Assembly: GCA_016202605.1 (NCBI GenBank)
Contig: JACQOJ010000116.1
Span: 1-37,273 of the forward strand
Length of the DNA stretch: 37,273 nt
Reading direction: 5' to 3'
Source: Betaproteobacteria bacterium
GTDB taxonomy: Bacteria > Pseudomonadota > Gammaproteobacteria > Burkholderiales > SG8-41
Position 1 is the first letter of the stretch. Every line of letters begins with the position of its first letter. The translations under genes were made by a program, and so were the position numbers. Below the pieces are notes generated by a model. The model did not search any database and had not been told where the DNA came from. It saw only the letters and a program-made list of their open reading frames with translations. Positions 25,263-34,067 of the stretch are shown one piece after another.

Positions 25263-26222
25263 TCAGCGCACGGTGAGGCCGCCCGCGGCACCAAGCTTCA
25301 CGAGAGTCTCGGCCATGGCCGCGCCGAAACGCCGGGCGACGCGCTCGGCGATATTTTCCCGCGGCGTGAAATCGACGATTTCTTCGGCCTTGATGACCTC
25401 ACGTGCGACGTAATCGACGCCGCCGAGCGCGTCGGCCAGCCCGAGTTCCACGCTCTTTTGCCCGATCCATAACAAACCCGAGAACATTTCCGGTGTTTCT
25501 TTAAGCCGCTTGCCCCGCCCCTGCCGCACGACGTTGATGAACTGCTGGTGGATCTCATTCAGCATCTGTTCAGCATGTGCTTTCTGCGATTCCTGGATCG
25601 GCGAAAATGGATCGAGAAACCCCTTGTTTTCTCCGGCAGCGAGCAATCTGCGCTCTATGCCCAGCTTTTCCATCGCGCCGGCGAAGCCGAATCCGTCCAT
25701 TAATACGCCGATCGAGCCGATGATGCTCGACTTGTCGACGTAGATCTTGTCGGTAGCGACGGCGACGTAGTACCCCCCCGAGGCACAGATATCTTCCACC
25801 ACCGTATAGATGGGAATATTGGGGTACTTCGCGCGCAGCCTGCGGATTTCGTCATTGATGCTGCCCGCCTGGACGGGACTTCCGCCCGGACTGCTGATAC
25901 GCAGGATCACGCCCTGCGTGCGCTTGTCCTTGAACGCATCCCGCAGACCGGTCGTGATGTTGTCCGCACTCGCCGCGCCATCCGGCCCGATCACACCGCG
26001 GAGTTCGACCAGCGCAGTGTGCTTGCCGGGCAACGCGTCTTTCTTGCCCAGCCACCCCATGCCGATAAACAGCAGGGCAAAAAGGTAAATAAACAAGAGC
26101 AGCTTGAAGAAAATTCCCCAATGCCGCGCGCGGCGCTGTTCCTGAATTGCCGCCAACGCGACTTTTTCGAGCGTCCTGCGCTCCCAGTTGTTCTCGGAAT
26201 TGAGTGATTCTTGATCAGCCAT
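25263..26222 (-). CDS. sppA: S49 family signal peptide peptidase (SppA, short form)
   Basis: The 319-aa inner-membrane serine protease cleaves remnant signal peptides in or near the membrane. It has a cytoplasmic N-terminus, one membrane anchor (about 36-56) and a ClpP-like domain. The nucleophile is S148 in DICASGGYYVA, with the general-base lysine K200 in AGENKGFLDPF; RISSPGGSP (108-116) lines the active site. The length corresponds to the single-domain form that assembles as an octamer, about half of E. coli SppA. It normally lies near rluC and the HAD phosphatase in betaproteobacteria, as here. Confidence 0.95.
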   Translation of the reverse strand: MADQESLNSENNWERRTLEKVALAAIQEQRRARHWGIFFKLLLFIYLFALLFIGMGWLGKKDALPGKHTALVELRGVIGPDGAASADNITTGLRDAFKDKRTQGVILRISSPGGSPVQAGSINDEIRRLRAKYPNIPIYTVVEDICASGGYYVAVATDKIYVDKSSIIGSIGVLMDGFGFAGAMEKLGIERRLLAAGENKGFLDPFSPIQESQKAHAEQMLNEIHQQFINVVRQGRGKRLKETPEMFSGLLWIGQKSVELGLADALGGVDYVAREVIKAEEIVDFTPRENIAERVARRFGAAMAETLVKLGAAGGLTVR

Positions 26223-26311
26223 GGTCTACACCCTTGTATTGTGAGTGTCTCTGTCGTCGCGCGGCTTAGCGTGTTGCGGGCGGGAGGTTGTCTGTACGGG
26301 AAAGCTCGAAA

Positions 26312-26317
26312 ATTATA
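26312..26317 (-). promoter_or_regulatory. candidate -10 box for sppA
   Basis: A perfect minus-strand TATAAT lies 90 bp upstream of the sppA ATG in the 173-bp gap after the HAD gene. The -35 region is poor. ATAACG (26315-26320) and CGTTAT (26332-26337) form an inverted repeat overlapping the -10 and spacer, so a repressor site is possible. Confidence 0.35.
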
Positions 26318-26395
26318 ACGCGGAATAATCCCGTTATTTCTCGCCGGTGCCCCCCTTTCGTCCAGAGTGGAAACCACCGAGCGGCGGGCCGGAGA

Positions 26396-27052
26396 TCACG
26401 CGTGCGCCATCAGCCAGGTCCGCAGTTCCACGATTTTCTCGACGCAGGCCACGGGTTCGTAGGCGAGCAGCTCGCGCCTGGGATGCGCGCCGTAAGCGGC
26501 GGCAAGTCGCGCCACCCCCGCATTCCGCGCCATTTCCATGTCATGAGTGGTGTCGCCGATCATGAGCGTTCTTTGTTCGCTTACGCCCAGCTCCGCCATC
26601 AGGTTCGAGAGCATCCCCGGATGCGGTTTGGAGAACCCTTCGTCGGCGCAGCGCGTCGCATGAAAGTATGGCCCAAGCTCAGTCGACTCCAACGCGCGGT
26701 CCAGTCCGTGGCGACTCTTGCCTGTCGCAATCGCCAGCAGGAAGCCCGCCGTGTGCAGTTCCCTTATGGCTTCCGCGACGCCGGGAAACAGGGTCGTGCC
26801 GCTGTCACGCAGGAAGAAGTGATGACGGTAACGTTCGGCGACACGCGGATAATGCGCGGGGTCGAGTCCCGGAAGCACGTTGGCCATCGCATCATTGAGG
26901 CCGAGGCCGATGATGAAGCGGGCTTTCTCCTCGGACGGCACGGGTAGCCCGAGATCCGTGCAGGCGGCCTGCAGCGACTCCACGATCACCGCCGCCGAGT
27001 CCATGAGGGTGCCGTCCCAGTCGAAAACCAGCAGTTCGAAGCGCTTGGGCAT
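26396..27052 (-). CDS. HAD-superfamily phosphatase (Gph/PGP-like)
   Basis: The 218-aa protein has all four HAD motifs: D11 and D13 in FDWDGTLMDS, T110 in IATGKS, K142 in FSKPHP, and D167/D171 in GDTTHDM. The helical cap between motifs I and II is the C1 type of phosphoglycolate phosphatase and beta-phosphoglucomutase relatives. The substrate cannot be read from the sequence. The ATG shares one base with the rluC stop (TGATG), a conserved pairing in betaproteobacteria. A Rieske-type ferredoxin gene often found between this gene and sppA is absent. Confidence 0.92.
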   Translation of the reverse strand: MPKRFELLVFDWDGTLMDSAAVIVESLQAACTDLGLPVPSEEKARFIIGLGLNDAMANVLPGLDPAHYPRVAERYRHHFFLRDSGTTLFPGVAEAIRELHTAGFLLAIATGKSRHGLDRALESTELGPYFHATRCADEGFSKPHPGMLSNLMAELGVSEQRTLMIGDTTHDMEMARNAGVARLAAAYGAHPRRELLAYEPVACVEKIVELRTWLMAHA

Positions 27053-28008
27053 CAGGCGGTGATTTCGGCCGAATCCAGGCGACCGAGAAATGCCGTCAGA
27101 TCAGCGGGCAGCGGCGCTTCGAATGCGATCGGCTCGCCGCTGACCGGGTGCGCGACGACCGTTTTCCAGGCGTGGAGGAACATGCGCTTAAGACCCTGTT
27201 TGGCCAACGCCTTGTTGAGAGCGAAATCGCCGTATTTGTCGTCGCCGGCGATGGGAAAACCCAGATGGGCGAGGTGCACGCGGATCTGATGAGTGCGCCC
27301 GGTCTTCAGTTCCGCCTCAAGCAGGCTGAATTGCGGCCACGCCTGCCGGAGTCGGAGTACGGTATGGGATGGCAGCCCTCCTGCGGCGACGCTCACCCGG
27401 CGCTCCCCCGAGGCGAGCACGTACTTGTTGAGCGGAAGCTTGACGTTGCGTGCCTTATCGCGCCACTTTCCGCGCACCAGCGTCAGGTAGAACTTCTGCA
27501 CGCTGCCCGTGCGCAGCTGGGCGTGCAGCGCTGTCAGGGCCGCGCGCTTCTTGGCGAGGAGCAGCACCCCGGACGTGTCGCGGTCGAGCCGATGCACGAG
27601 CTCGAGGAAGCGGCCTTGCGGACCGGCGCGCCGTAACTGCTCGACGACCCCGAAACTGATACCGCTCCCGCCATGCACCGCTACCCCGGCGGGTTTGTCG
27701 AGGACCAGGAGCGCCTCGTCTTCGTGGAGTATGCAGTGGTCGATCGGGCTCGCGGTCCCGCCTGGCGGTTGCCGACGCCGCTGCGCGACCCGGACCGGAG
27801 GGATCCGGATGCGGTCGCCAAGTTGCAGGCGATAATCCGGACCGACGCGCCCGCTGTTTACGCGTACCTGCCCGCTGCGCAGGATTCGATAAATATGGCT
27901 TTTGGGCACACCTTTCAGGAGCTTAGTCAGGTAGTTGTCGATGCGCTGCTGGGCGCTGCCCTCCCCGACAGCGTGCCAGGTTGTGGATTCTTTACTTAAC
28001 TCATTCAT
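27052..28008 (-). CDS. rluC: 23S rRNA pseudouridine synthase RluC
   Basis: The 318-aa RluA-family enzyme isomerises uridines 955, 2504 and 2580 of 23S rRNA (E. coli numbering). An S4 RNA-binding domain (about 21-70) precedes the catalytic domain; catalytic aspartate D144 lies in HRLDRDTSG, at the same position number as in E. coli. The K-T-G-R-T-H-Q-I-R-V-H-L block is present. RluC rather than RluD is favoured by the S4 domain and by the divergent position next to rne, the E. coli arrangement as well. Confidence 0.95.
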   Translation of the reverse strand: MNELSKESTTWHAVGEGSAQQRIDNYLTKLLKGVPKSHIYRILRSGQVRVNSGRVGPDYRLQLGDRIRIPPVRVAQRRRQPPGGTASPIDHCILHEDEALLVLDKPAGVAVHGGSGISFGVVEQLRRAGPQGRFLELVHRLDRDTSGVLLLAKKRAALTALHAQLRTGSVQKFYLTLVRGKWRDKARNVKLPLNKYVLASGERRVSVAAGGLPSHTVLRLRQAWPQFSLLEAELKTGRTHQIRVHLAHLGFPIAGDDKYGDFALNKALAKQGLKRMFLHAWKTVVAHPVSGEPIAFEAPLPADLTAFLGRLDSAEITA

Positions 28009-28019
28009 TTGCTTATACT
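27991..28019 (+). promoter_or_regulatory. candidate sigma70 promoter for rne
   Basis: TTTACT (27991-27996), a 17-bp spacer and TATACT (28014-28019) read towards rne and overlap the rluC start. Transcription from about 28026 would give a leader of roughly 450 nt, comparable with the 361-nt autoregulatory leader of E. coli rne. Confidence 0.45.
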
Positions 28020-28478
28020 ATTCATCGACGCATCCGCTGGCTGCCATATTGCGCGAGAGTATTTCGCGCCTTGGATGCCGGATATTCCGGATTAGGGTTG
28101 ATTCCCGCAAGCCGACAAGTGCGGGCGCAGAACCGCAGAATTCGGAGGGTGGTGCCGCAGTCGGCCGCCGGCGATCGGGTTGCATTGCAACAGAGATGCC
28201 GCGCACTCATCAAGGTGCGGCGCGGCCGGGTTGGTTAACATCGCTCACCACGCGAAGTAGCGATACTAGACGATTTACGCGCTCAATACACTTTCAGGGA
28301 TTTGGGGGTTCGCGCTCGGCGCGGATCCCCGAACGGCAAACCGCAAGCACCGATCCGACGGGTTGTTTTCCTCATCATGCTCGTGCCTAGTGACTGAATG
28401 GCCTTGAAACCGTCTGCGGGAACGCAGGCGCGTGCGGTTTTTCCCATCCCGTGGATATGAGCGCGGGAGAAAACACGA
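28020..28478 (+). promoter_or_regulatory. hairpin-rich rne leader region
   Basis: This 459-bp gap between divergent rluC and rne has no convincing gene. It contains several self-complementary segments: CCGGA/TCCGG (28078-28090), CCCGCA/TGCGGG (28104-28125), GTTGCA/TGCAAC (28179-28191), a bulged GC stem (28198-28226), ATCGCT/AGCGAT (28240-28264), a GGGG-CGCGC/GCGCG-CCCC stem (28305-28330) and the nested hairpin at 28407-28440. In E. coli, RNase E cleaves its own structured leader to limit its synthesis; an analogous role is inferred. GGGAG about ten bases before the ATG is the ribosome-binding site. Confidence 0.55.
28407..28442 (+). other. nested hairpin followed by T-run, upstream of rne
   Basis: Outer arms AAACCG (28407-28412) and CGGTTT (28435-28440) enclose a perfect CTGCG-GGAA-CGCAG inner hairpin (28414-28427) with a GNRA-type loop. 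Five T's run from 28438 to 28442. It resembles an intrinsic terminator placed 36 bp before the start codon, or the structured RNase E recognition element of an rne leader. Confidence 0.5.
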
Positions 28479-31256
28479 ATGAAACGCATGTTGTTTAACG
28501 CGACGCAGGCCGAAGAGCTGCGCGTCGCCATCGTCGATGGTCAGAAACTGATCGACCTCGACATCGAATCCTCCAGTAAAGAGCAGCGCAAGAGCAATAT
28601 CTACAAGGGGATCATCACCCGCATCGAACCGAGCCTGGAGGCCGCGTTCGTCGACTACGGCAGCGAACGTCACGGGTTCCTGCCCTTCAAGGAAATTTCC
28701 CGCAGTTTCTTCAAGCCCGGCGTCGATGTCGGGCGCGCGCGCATCCAGGATGCGGTGCACGAAGGCCAGGAGATCATCGTCCAGGTGGACAAGGACGAGC
28801 GCGGCAACAAGGGCGCAGCGCTGACGACGTTCATCAGCCTCGCCGGGCGCTATCTTGTCCTGATGCCGAACAATCCCCGCGGGGGTGGCGTGTCGCGCCG
28901 GATCGAGGGCGAAGATCGAACCGAGCTCCGCGACACCATCAGCCAGCTGGAGGTGCCTCAAGGCATGAGCGTCATTGCCCGGACCGCCGGCATTGGGCGT
29001 GGTCTGGAGGAGTTGCAGTGGGACCTGACATATCTGCTCAACGTCTGGCAGGCGATCGAAGGCGCTGCGCAGCCGCAATATGACGAAATCAAGGACAAGG
29101 ACGGCAAGGTTGTTAACCGCAAGCGCAGGAACCCGGCGCCGTTCCTGATCTACCTGGAAAGCAATCTGGTGGTCCGCGCGATTCGTGACTATTTCCATGA
29201 CGATATCGGCGAGGTTCTGGTCGACACGGACGACGTCTACAACCAGGCGACCGCGTTCATGTCGGCCGTGATGCCGACCAAGGTCAAACTGATCAAGCAC
29301 TATACGGATGACGTGCCGCTGTTCTCGCGCTTTCAGATCGAACACCAGATCGAATCGGCCTATTCGCGCTCCGTCAACCTGCCTTCGGGGGGCGCGGTGG
29401 TGATCGATCACACCGAGGCGCTGGTATCGATCGACGTCAACTCGGCGCGCGCCACGCGCGGCGCGGATATCGAGGAAACGGCATTCCGCACCAACCTGGA
29501 GGCCGCCGATGAAATTGCGCGGCAACTGCGACTGCGCGACCTCGGGGGGCTCATCGTGATCGACTTCATCGACATGGAAAGCGGTCGCAACCAACGGGAG
29601 GTCGAAAACCGTCTGCGCGATGCCCTCAAGTACGACCGCGCGCGCGTGCAGACGGGAAAGATCTCGCGTTTCGGTCTGCTGGAACTGTCGCGCCAGAGAC
29701 TGCGGCCCTCGCTTGGCGAGAGCAGCCACAGTCCCTGTCCGCGCTGCCACGGAACGGGACACATCCGCGGCACGGAGTCCACCGCCCTGCACATCCTGCG
29801 CATCATCCAGGAGGAAGCGATGAAGGACAATACGGCGTCGGTGCACGCCCAGGTGCCGGTCGATGTCGCCACCTTCCTGCTGAACGAGAAGCGCGTGGAT
29901 CTGCAGCTGATCGAGGCGCGCCACCGCGTGACCGCCACGCTGATTCCGAACATCCACATGGAGACGCCCAATTATTCGGTCACTCGCCTGCGCCACGATG
30001 ATCTGAATCAGACCGAGCCATTGCCGCCCAGTTACAATCTGGTTGAATTGCCAGCGGAGGAAGAACGGCAGGTTATGCCGGAACAGGAACCGGTGACACC
30101 GCGTCCGGTGGCTGCGGTAAGAGGCATCACGCCACAGCAGCCGGCACCGGTAACGGCGGCGGCGAAAGAGGAAGTGCCCGTGCCGGTCCCCGTGGAGCCC
30201 GTGTCCATCATCAACAAGATCCTGGGCTGGTTCAAGCGCAAGCCGGCCGAGGGCGCTGCTTCCGAACCTGTTCGCCCGGTGCCACAAATGCCTCATCGCC
30301 CGCGCCGGGACGATCGCTCACGTGAAGGCAGACAGTCGCGGGAAGGACGGCGGCGTGACCGCGAGCGTGTCCAAGGGGCCGCGGCAAGATCCCGTGGCGA
30401 GAGCGGCCAGCAAACAGGCGAGCAGCGGCGAGACCGCGAAGCCATGCGACGGCGCGGCGCGGAGGAACGCCAGGAGGGACGCCGTCACGAGACGCGGCGT
30501 CAGGATTCCGGCCAGCCGCAAAAACAGCACCCGCCGCGCGGGGAGCCGGCCATGGCTCTGCAGAGACCTGAAGAAGCCTCATCCGCACCGCAGGCAGCCG
30601 CGCCGCGCGAGCAAGGGGAAGGACGTGGACGCCGCCGCCGGGGCCGGCGCGAGCGGCACGAGCACCGGGAAGACGCGATGAGAGGTCCGCAGCGTGCCTC
30701 TGCGTCGGCCACCCCCGCTACGGAAACCGGCGTCGCCGGAACGGACGTGCCGCCTCCAGCGGTGGTTGCGGCGGATGCGCCCGCCGACACTGCGATCGGG
30801 TACGGGGGCGCTCCTCAGTCAGTTGACATTGCACCAGGCGCGTTCGCACCGATGGAGGCGGCCGGTCCCGTCGCGGAAGCAGCTCCGCCTGGGACAATCG
30901 TGGAAAGTCGGGTTGCCGAGCGTGAGCGCGTGGCAGGCGAAGTCGTACTCGAAGATGTCCCGGCGCCGGAGGCTCCGCCGGCTATTCTGCAGCATCAGGC
31001 TCCGCCGCTGCGGCTGGAATGGCCGGCGGATCTGATTCAGATCGAAACCGATTCGGAAAAGCTCAAAGCCGCGCTCGCCAGAGCACAGGAAGAGCAGCCG
31101 GCGCCACGCCCGAAACGCACGCGCCCGGCGCTTCCCCCTCTCGGCGATGAACCGCTCGTGCAAGTGGAGACACGGAAGATCGCACCTGAGATCGATCCGG
31201 CGGCCCTGTCGCGCAGCGCCGAAAGCGAACCGGTTTCCACGATGACCGGCCGTTAG
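28479..31256 (+). CDS. rne: ribonuclease E
   Basis: The 925-aa endoribonuclease initiates mRNA decay and processes rRNA and tRNA precursors. The N-terminal half has the S1 domain (about 35-125), the DNase I-like catalytic site with D319 (SIDVNS) and D362 (VIDFIDM) spaced 43 residues apart as in E. coli (303/346), and the zinc-link CPRC (C420, C423). The C-terminal half (about 510-925) is low complexity. A probable membrane-binding amphipathic helix ([12 protein letters not shown], about 577-590) and an Arg/Glu-rich RNA-binding stretch (about 605-690) precede a Pro/Ala-rich scaffold arm. The conserved C-terminus [14 protein letters not shown] resembles the end motif of other betaproteobacterial RNases E. 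The stop overlaps that of the phosphatase gene on the other strand by 4 bp. Confidence 0.97.
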   Translation: MKRMLFNATQAEELRVAIVDGQKLIDLDIESSSKEQRKSNIYKGIITRIEPSLEAAFVDYGSERHGFLPFKEISRSFFKPGVDVGRARIQDAVHEGQEIIVQVDKDERGNKGAALTTFISLAGRYLVLMPNNPRGGGVSRRIEGEDRTELRDTISQLEVPQGMSVIARTAGIGRGLEELQWDLTYLLNVWQAIEGAAQPQYDEIKDKDGKVVNRKRRNPAPFLIYLESNLVVRAIRDYFHDDIGEVLVDTDDVYNQATAFMSAVMPTKVKLIKHYTDDVPLFSRFQIEHQIESAYSRSVNLPSGGAVVIDHTEALVSIDVNSARATRGADIEETAFRTNLEAADEIARQLRLRDLGGLIVIDFIDMESGRNQREVENRLRDALKYDRARVQTGKISRFGLLELSRQRLRPSLGESSHSPCPRCHGTGHIRGTESTALHILRIIQEEAMKDNTASVHAQVPVDVATFLLNEKRVDLQLIEARHRVTATLIPNIHMETPNYSVTRLRHDDLNQTEPLPPSYNLVELPAEEERQVMPEQEPVTPRPVAAVRGITPQQPAPVTAAAKEEVPVPVPVEPVSIINKILGWFKRKPAEGAASEPVRPVPQMPHRPRRDDRSREGRQSREGRRRDRERVQGAAARSRGESGQQTGEQRRDREAMRRRGAEERQEGRRHETRRQDSGQPQKQHPPRGEPAMALQRPEEASSAPQAAAPREQGEGRGRRRRGRRERHEHREDAMRGPQRASASATPATETGVAGTDVPPPAVVAADAPADTAIGYGGAPQSVDIAPGAFAPMEAAGPVAEAAPPGTIVESRVAERERVAGEVVLEDVPAPEAPPAILQHQAPPLRLEWPADLIQIETDSEKLKAALARAQEEQPAPRPKRTRPALPPLGDEPLVQVETRKIAPEIDPAALSRSAESEPVSTMTGR

Positions 31257-31738
31257 ACCGTCAAGTGCGCCTGGATGTGGCGCAGCAAGCCCTGCGCCGC
31301 ATCCTCTATCATGTCGAGGACGAGCTCGAAACCCTGCGCGCCGCCGTAATAGGGGTCCGGAACTTCCGGTTCGCGGCTGTGATTGCCGAACTCCATGAAC
31401 AGCCGCAACTTGTGCGCGTGCTCCGCGGGACAGCGCCGCGCCAGCAGGCGTAGATTGTGTTCGTCCATTGCCAGGACGAGTTCGAAGCGGGCGAAATCCT
31501 CGCGGCTTACCTGGCGTCCGCGCAGGTCGCTCATATCGTAGCCGCGCGCACGGGCGGCGCGCTGCGCGCGTTCGTCGGGGGGATCGCCGACATGATAGTC
31601 ATGGGTCCCTGCCGAATCGGTGATGACTCTGTGCTGGAGTCCCGCCTCGGCCACGCAGTGCCTGAAAACCGCCTCGGCAGTCGGTGAACGGCATATATTG
31701 CCCATGCATACAAAAAGAACGTGGAATCGCTGCTCCAT
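31253..31738 (-). CDS. low-molecular-weight protein tyrosine phosphatase
   Basis: The 161-aa enzyme has the LMW-PTP P-loop VCMGNICRS with nucleophile C11 and R17, and the general-acid aspartate D128 in DPYY. Bacterial relatives dephosphorylate tyrosine kinases or their targets in polysaccharide export, but there is no wzc or capsule gene nearby, so the target is unknown. A GTG at 31795 overlapping the uvrB stop (GTGA) would add 19 unconserved residues; ATG 31738 places the P-loop at the usual distance. Co-transcription with uvrB is likely. Confidence 0.94.
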   Translation of the reverse strand: MEQRFHVLFVCMGNICRSPTAEAVFRHCVAEAGLQHRVITDSAGTHDYHVGDPPDERAQRAARARGYDMSDLRGRQVSREDFARFELVLAMDEHNLRLLARRCPAEHAHKLRLFMEFGNHSREPEVPDPYYGGAQGFELVLDMIEDAAQGLLRHIQAHLTV

Positions 31739-31791
31739 GTTGCGTGTTCCGTGGGTGTGGCCATCAATCCCCTCTCGGGATCTCCGGCGGC

Positions 31792-33861
31792 TCACGCGGC
31801 TCGGATAAACAAGCGCTCCTTGAGGCCTTTGAGCTGATCGCGCAATTCGGCCGCGCGCTCGAATTCGAGATTTCGGGCCGCCTGCAGCATCTCCTTCTCC
31901 AGCCGCTTCACTTCCCGGGTAAGCTCCTTGTCGTCCATCACCTCATAACGGGCTTGGTTCTGTGCTGCCCGCAGTTCCTGGCGGGCCGTCTCGTGATCGT
32001 AGATGCCGTCGATGATGTCCTTGATGCGCTTGGAAACGCTGCGCGGAGTGATGCCCCGCGCGCGGTTGTAGGCGAGCTGCTTGGCGCGCCGGCGTTCGGT
32101 CTCGTCGATCGCGCGCCGCATGGACTCCGTCACCCTATCGCCATACATGATCGCGGTGCCGTTGATGTGCCGTGCGGCGCGGCCGATGGTTTGAATGAGT
32201 GACCGTTCCGATCTGAGAAACCCCTCCTTGTCGGCGTCGAGGATCGCCACCAGGGACACCTCGGGGATGTCGAGGCCTTCGCGCAGCAGGTTGATGCCTA
32301 CCAGCACGTCGAACTCGCCGAGTCTCAAGTCGCGGATGATCTCCACGCGCTCCACCGTGTCGATGTCCGAATGCAGGTAGCGTACTTTGACGCCGTGTTC
32401 GGCCAGGTACTCGGTGAGGTCTTCCGCCATGCGCTTGGTCAGCGTGGTGACCAGCACGCGCTCCCCGCTCGTCACGCGGTCGTTGATCTCCGACAGCAGA
32501 TCATCGACCTGGGTCGCCGCCGGCCGCACCTCTATGCGGGGATCCACCAGCCCGGTCGGACGCACCACCTGCTCGACGACCTGTGCCTGGTGCTCGCGCT
32601 CGTATTCCGCGGGGGTGGCCGAAACAAAGATCGCGCGGCGCATCATGCTTTCGAACTCGTCGAACCGCAGCGGACGGTTGTCGAGCGCGGAAGGCAGGCG
32701 GAATCCGTAATCGACGAGATTTTCCTTGCGCGCGCGGTCGCCCCGATACATGCCGCCAAGCTGTGGGATCGTCACGTGGCTCTCATCGATGATCAACAGC
32801 GCATCGTGCGGCAGATAGTCGATCAACGTGGGCGGCGGCTCGCCCGGGTTCCGTCCCGAAAGATGCCGTGAGTAGTTTTCAATCCCCTTGCAGAAGCCCA
32901 TCTCGTTGAGCATTTCGAGATCGAAGCGCGTGCGCTGCTCGATGCGCTGGGCCTCGACCAGCTTGTTGTGCTTCTGAAACCAGTCGATACGCTCGCGAAG
33001 TTCCTCCTTGATCGCTTCAACGGCGCGCAACGTAGTCGCGCGCGGCGTCACGTAATGGCTGGACGGATAAACGGTGAACCGCCCTACCCGCTGCTGTACA
33101 TGGCCCGTCAGGGGGTCGAAGACATGGATGCTTTCGACTTCCTCGTCGAACAGGGTCACGCGCACCGCGGTTTCGGAGTTTTCCGCGGGGAAGATGTCCA
33201 GCACGTCGCCGCGCACGCGGAACACGCCGCGCCGGAACTCGAACTCGTTGCGCTCGTACTGCATTTCCGTCAGACGCTTGATCGCTTCGCGTTGTGCGAG
33301 CCGCTCCTTTTCGCGCAGGTGCAGGATCATGCCGTGGTAATCGACCGGGTCGCCGATGCCGTAGATCGCCGACACGGTGGCGACGATAACGGTGTCCCTG
33401 CGTTCGAGCAGCGATTTCGTGGCCGAGAGCCGCATCTGCTCGATGTGCTCGTTGATGCTCGAGTCCTTCTCGATATAGAGATCCTTCGACGGAACGTAGG
33501 CCTCGGGCTGGTAATAGTCGTAATACGAAACAAAGTATTCGACCGCGTTGTCCGGGAAGAACTCGCGCATTTCGGAATAAAGCTGCGCCGCGAGGGTCTT
33601 GTTCGGGGCCATGATCAGGGCCGGACAACCCAGCCGGGCGATGACGTGCGCCATGGTATAGGTCTTCCCGGAGCCCGTGACCCCGAGCAGGGTCTGAAAG
33701 GCGAGCCCGTCGCGCACGCCCGCAATGAGTTTTTCGATGGCTTCGGGCTGGTCGCCGGCGGGCTCGAACGCCTCATAAAGGCGATACGGGCTGTCGGGCA
33801 ACGTAACGGGTTTTGCCTGCGCGCGCGACGCGGGGACAGGTTCGGAAACGCGGCTAGCCAT
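31792..33861 (-). CDS. uvrB: excinuclease ABC subunit B
   Basis: The 689-aa nucleotide-excision-repair helicase is loaded by UvrA, verifies the lesion and recruits UvrC. Visible are Walker A GVTGSGKT (60-67), the beta-hairpin [10 protein letters not shown] (113-122) that clamps DNA, Walker B IIDESH, the SATPAEYE region, motif [11 protein letters not shown], and the C-terminal UVR domain that binds UvrC. ATG 33861 is preferred to an in-frame TTG at 33885. The upstream gap to the divergent aminotransferase gene shows no CTG-N10-CAG LexA box, so SOS control is not supported. Confidence 0.97.
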   Translation of the reverse strand: MASRVSEPVPASRAQAKPVTLPDSPYRLYEAFEPAGDQPEAIEKLIAGVRDGLAFQTLLGVTGSGKTYTMAHVIARLGCPALIMAPNKTLAAQLYSEMREFFPDNAVEYFVSYYDYYQPEAYVPSKDLYIEKDSSINEHIEQMRLSATKSLLERRDTVIVATVSAIYGIGDPVDYHGMILHLREKERLAQREAIKRLTEMQYERNEFEFRRGVFRVRGDVLDIFPAENSETAVRVTLFDEEVESIHVFDPLTGHVQQRVGRFTVYPSSHYVTPRATTLRAVEAIKEELRERIDWFQKHNKLVEAQRIEQRTRFDLEMLNEMGFCKGIENYSRHLSGRNPGEPPPTLIDYLPHDALLIIDESHVTIPQLGGMYRGDRARKENLVDYGFRLPSALDNRPLRFDEFESMMRRAIFVSATPAEYEREHQAQVVEQVVRPTGLVDPRIEVRPAATQVDDLLSEINDRVTSGERVLVTTLTKRMAEDLTEYLAEHGVKVRYLHSDIDTVERVEIIRDLRLGEFDVLVGINLLREGLDIPEVSLVAILDADKEGFLRSERSLIQTIGRAARHINGTAIMYGDRVTESMRRAIDETERRRAKQLAYNRARGITPRSVSKRIKDIIDGIYDHETARQELRAAQNQARYEVMDDKELTREVKRLEKEMLQAARNLEFERAAELRDQLKGLKERLFIRAA

Positions 33862-34008
33862 CTTTCGGGATTCCAGTGCGGCCAAATGGTAAATTTTCGC
33901 ACAGCACTGCGTTCCGTTGCGAATTTTTCCCGGGTCGCGAGGAGGTGCGGGAACGATTGGGGCCGGTCAGGCATACAAGTCGGATCACACCGAATGCGCG
34001 GGTGCGGG

Positions 34009-34014
34009 TAAAAT
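34009..34014 (+). promoter_or_regulatory. candidate -10 box for the aminotransferase gene
   Basis: GGG-TAAAAT lies 53 bp upstream of the ATG at 34068 in the uvrB-aminotransferase divergent gap. No good -35 is seen. The start would give a leader of about 47 nt. Confidence 0.4.
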
Positions 34015-34067
34015 ACGCATTTTCCGGCGCCGCCGCCCCTGACACCTTCCATCCACTTTCCTCCACG

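Noticed and set aside
28275-30296. 673-aa minus-strand frame opposite rne
   Set aside because: It is a shadow of the highly conserved RNase E catalytic half and has no recognisable domain of its own.
33862-34067. LexA box upstream of uvrB
   Set aside because: No CTG-N10-CAG sequence is present; the closest stretch (CTGTGCGAAAATTTAC on the minus strand) lacks the second half.
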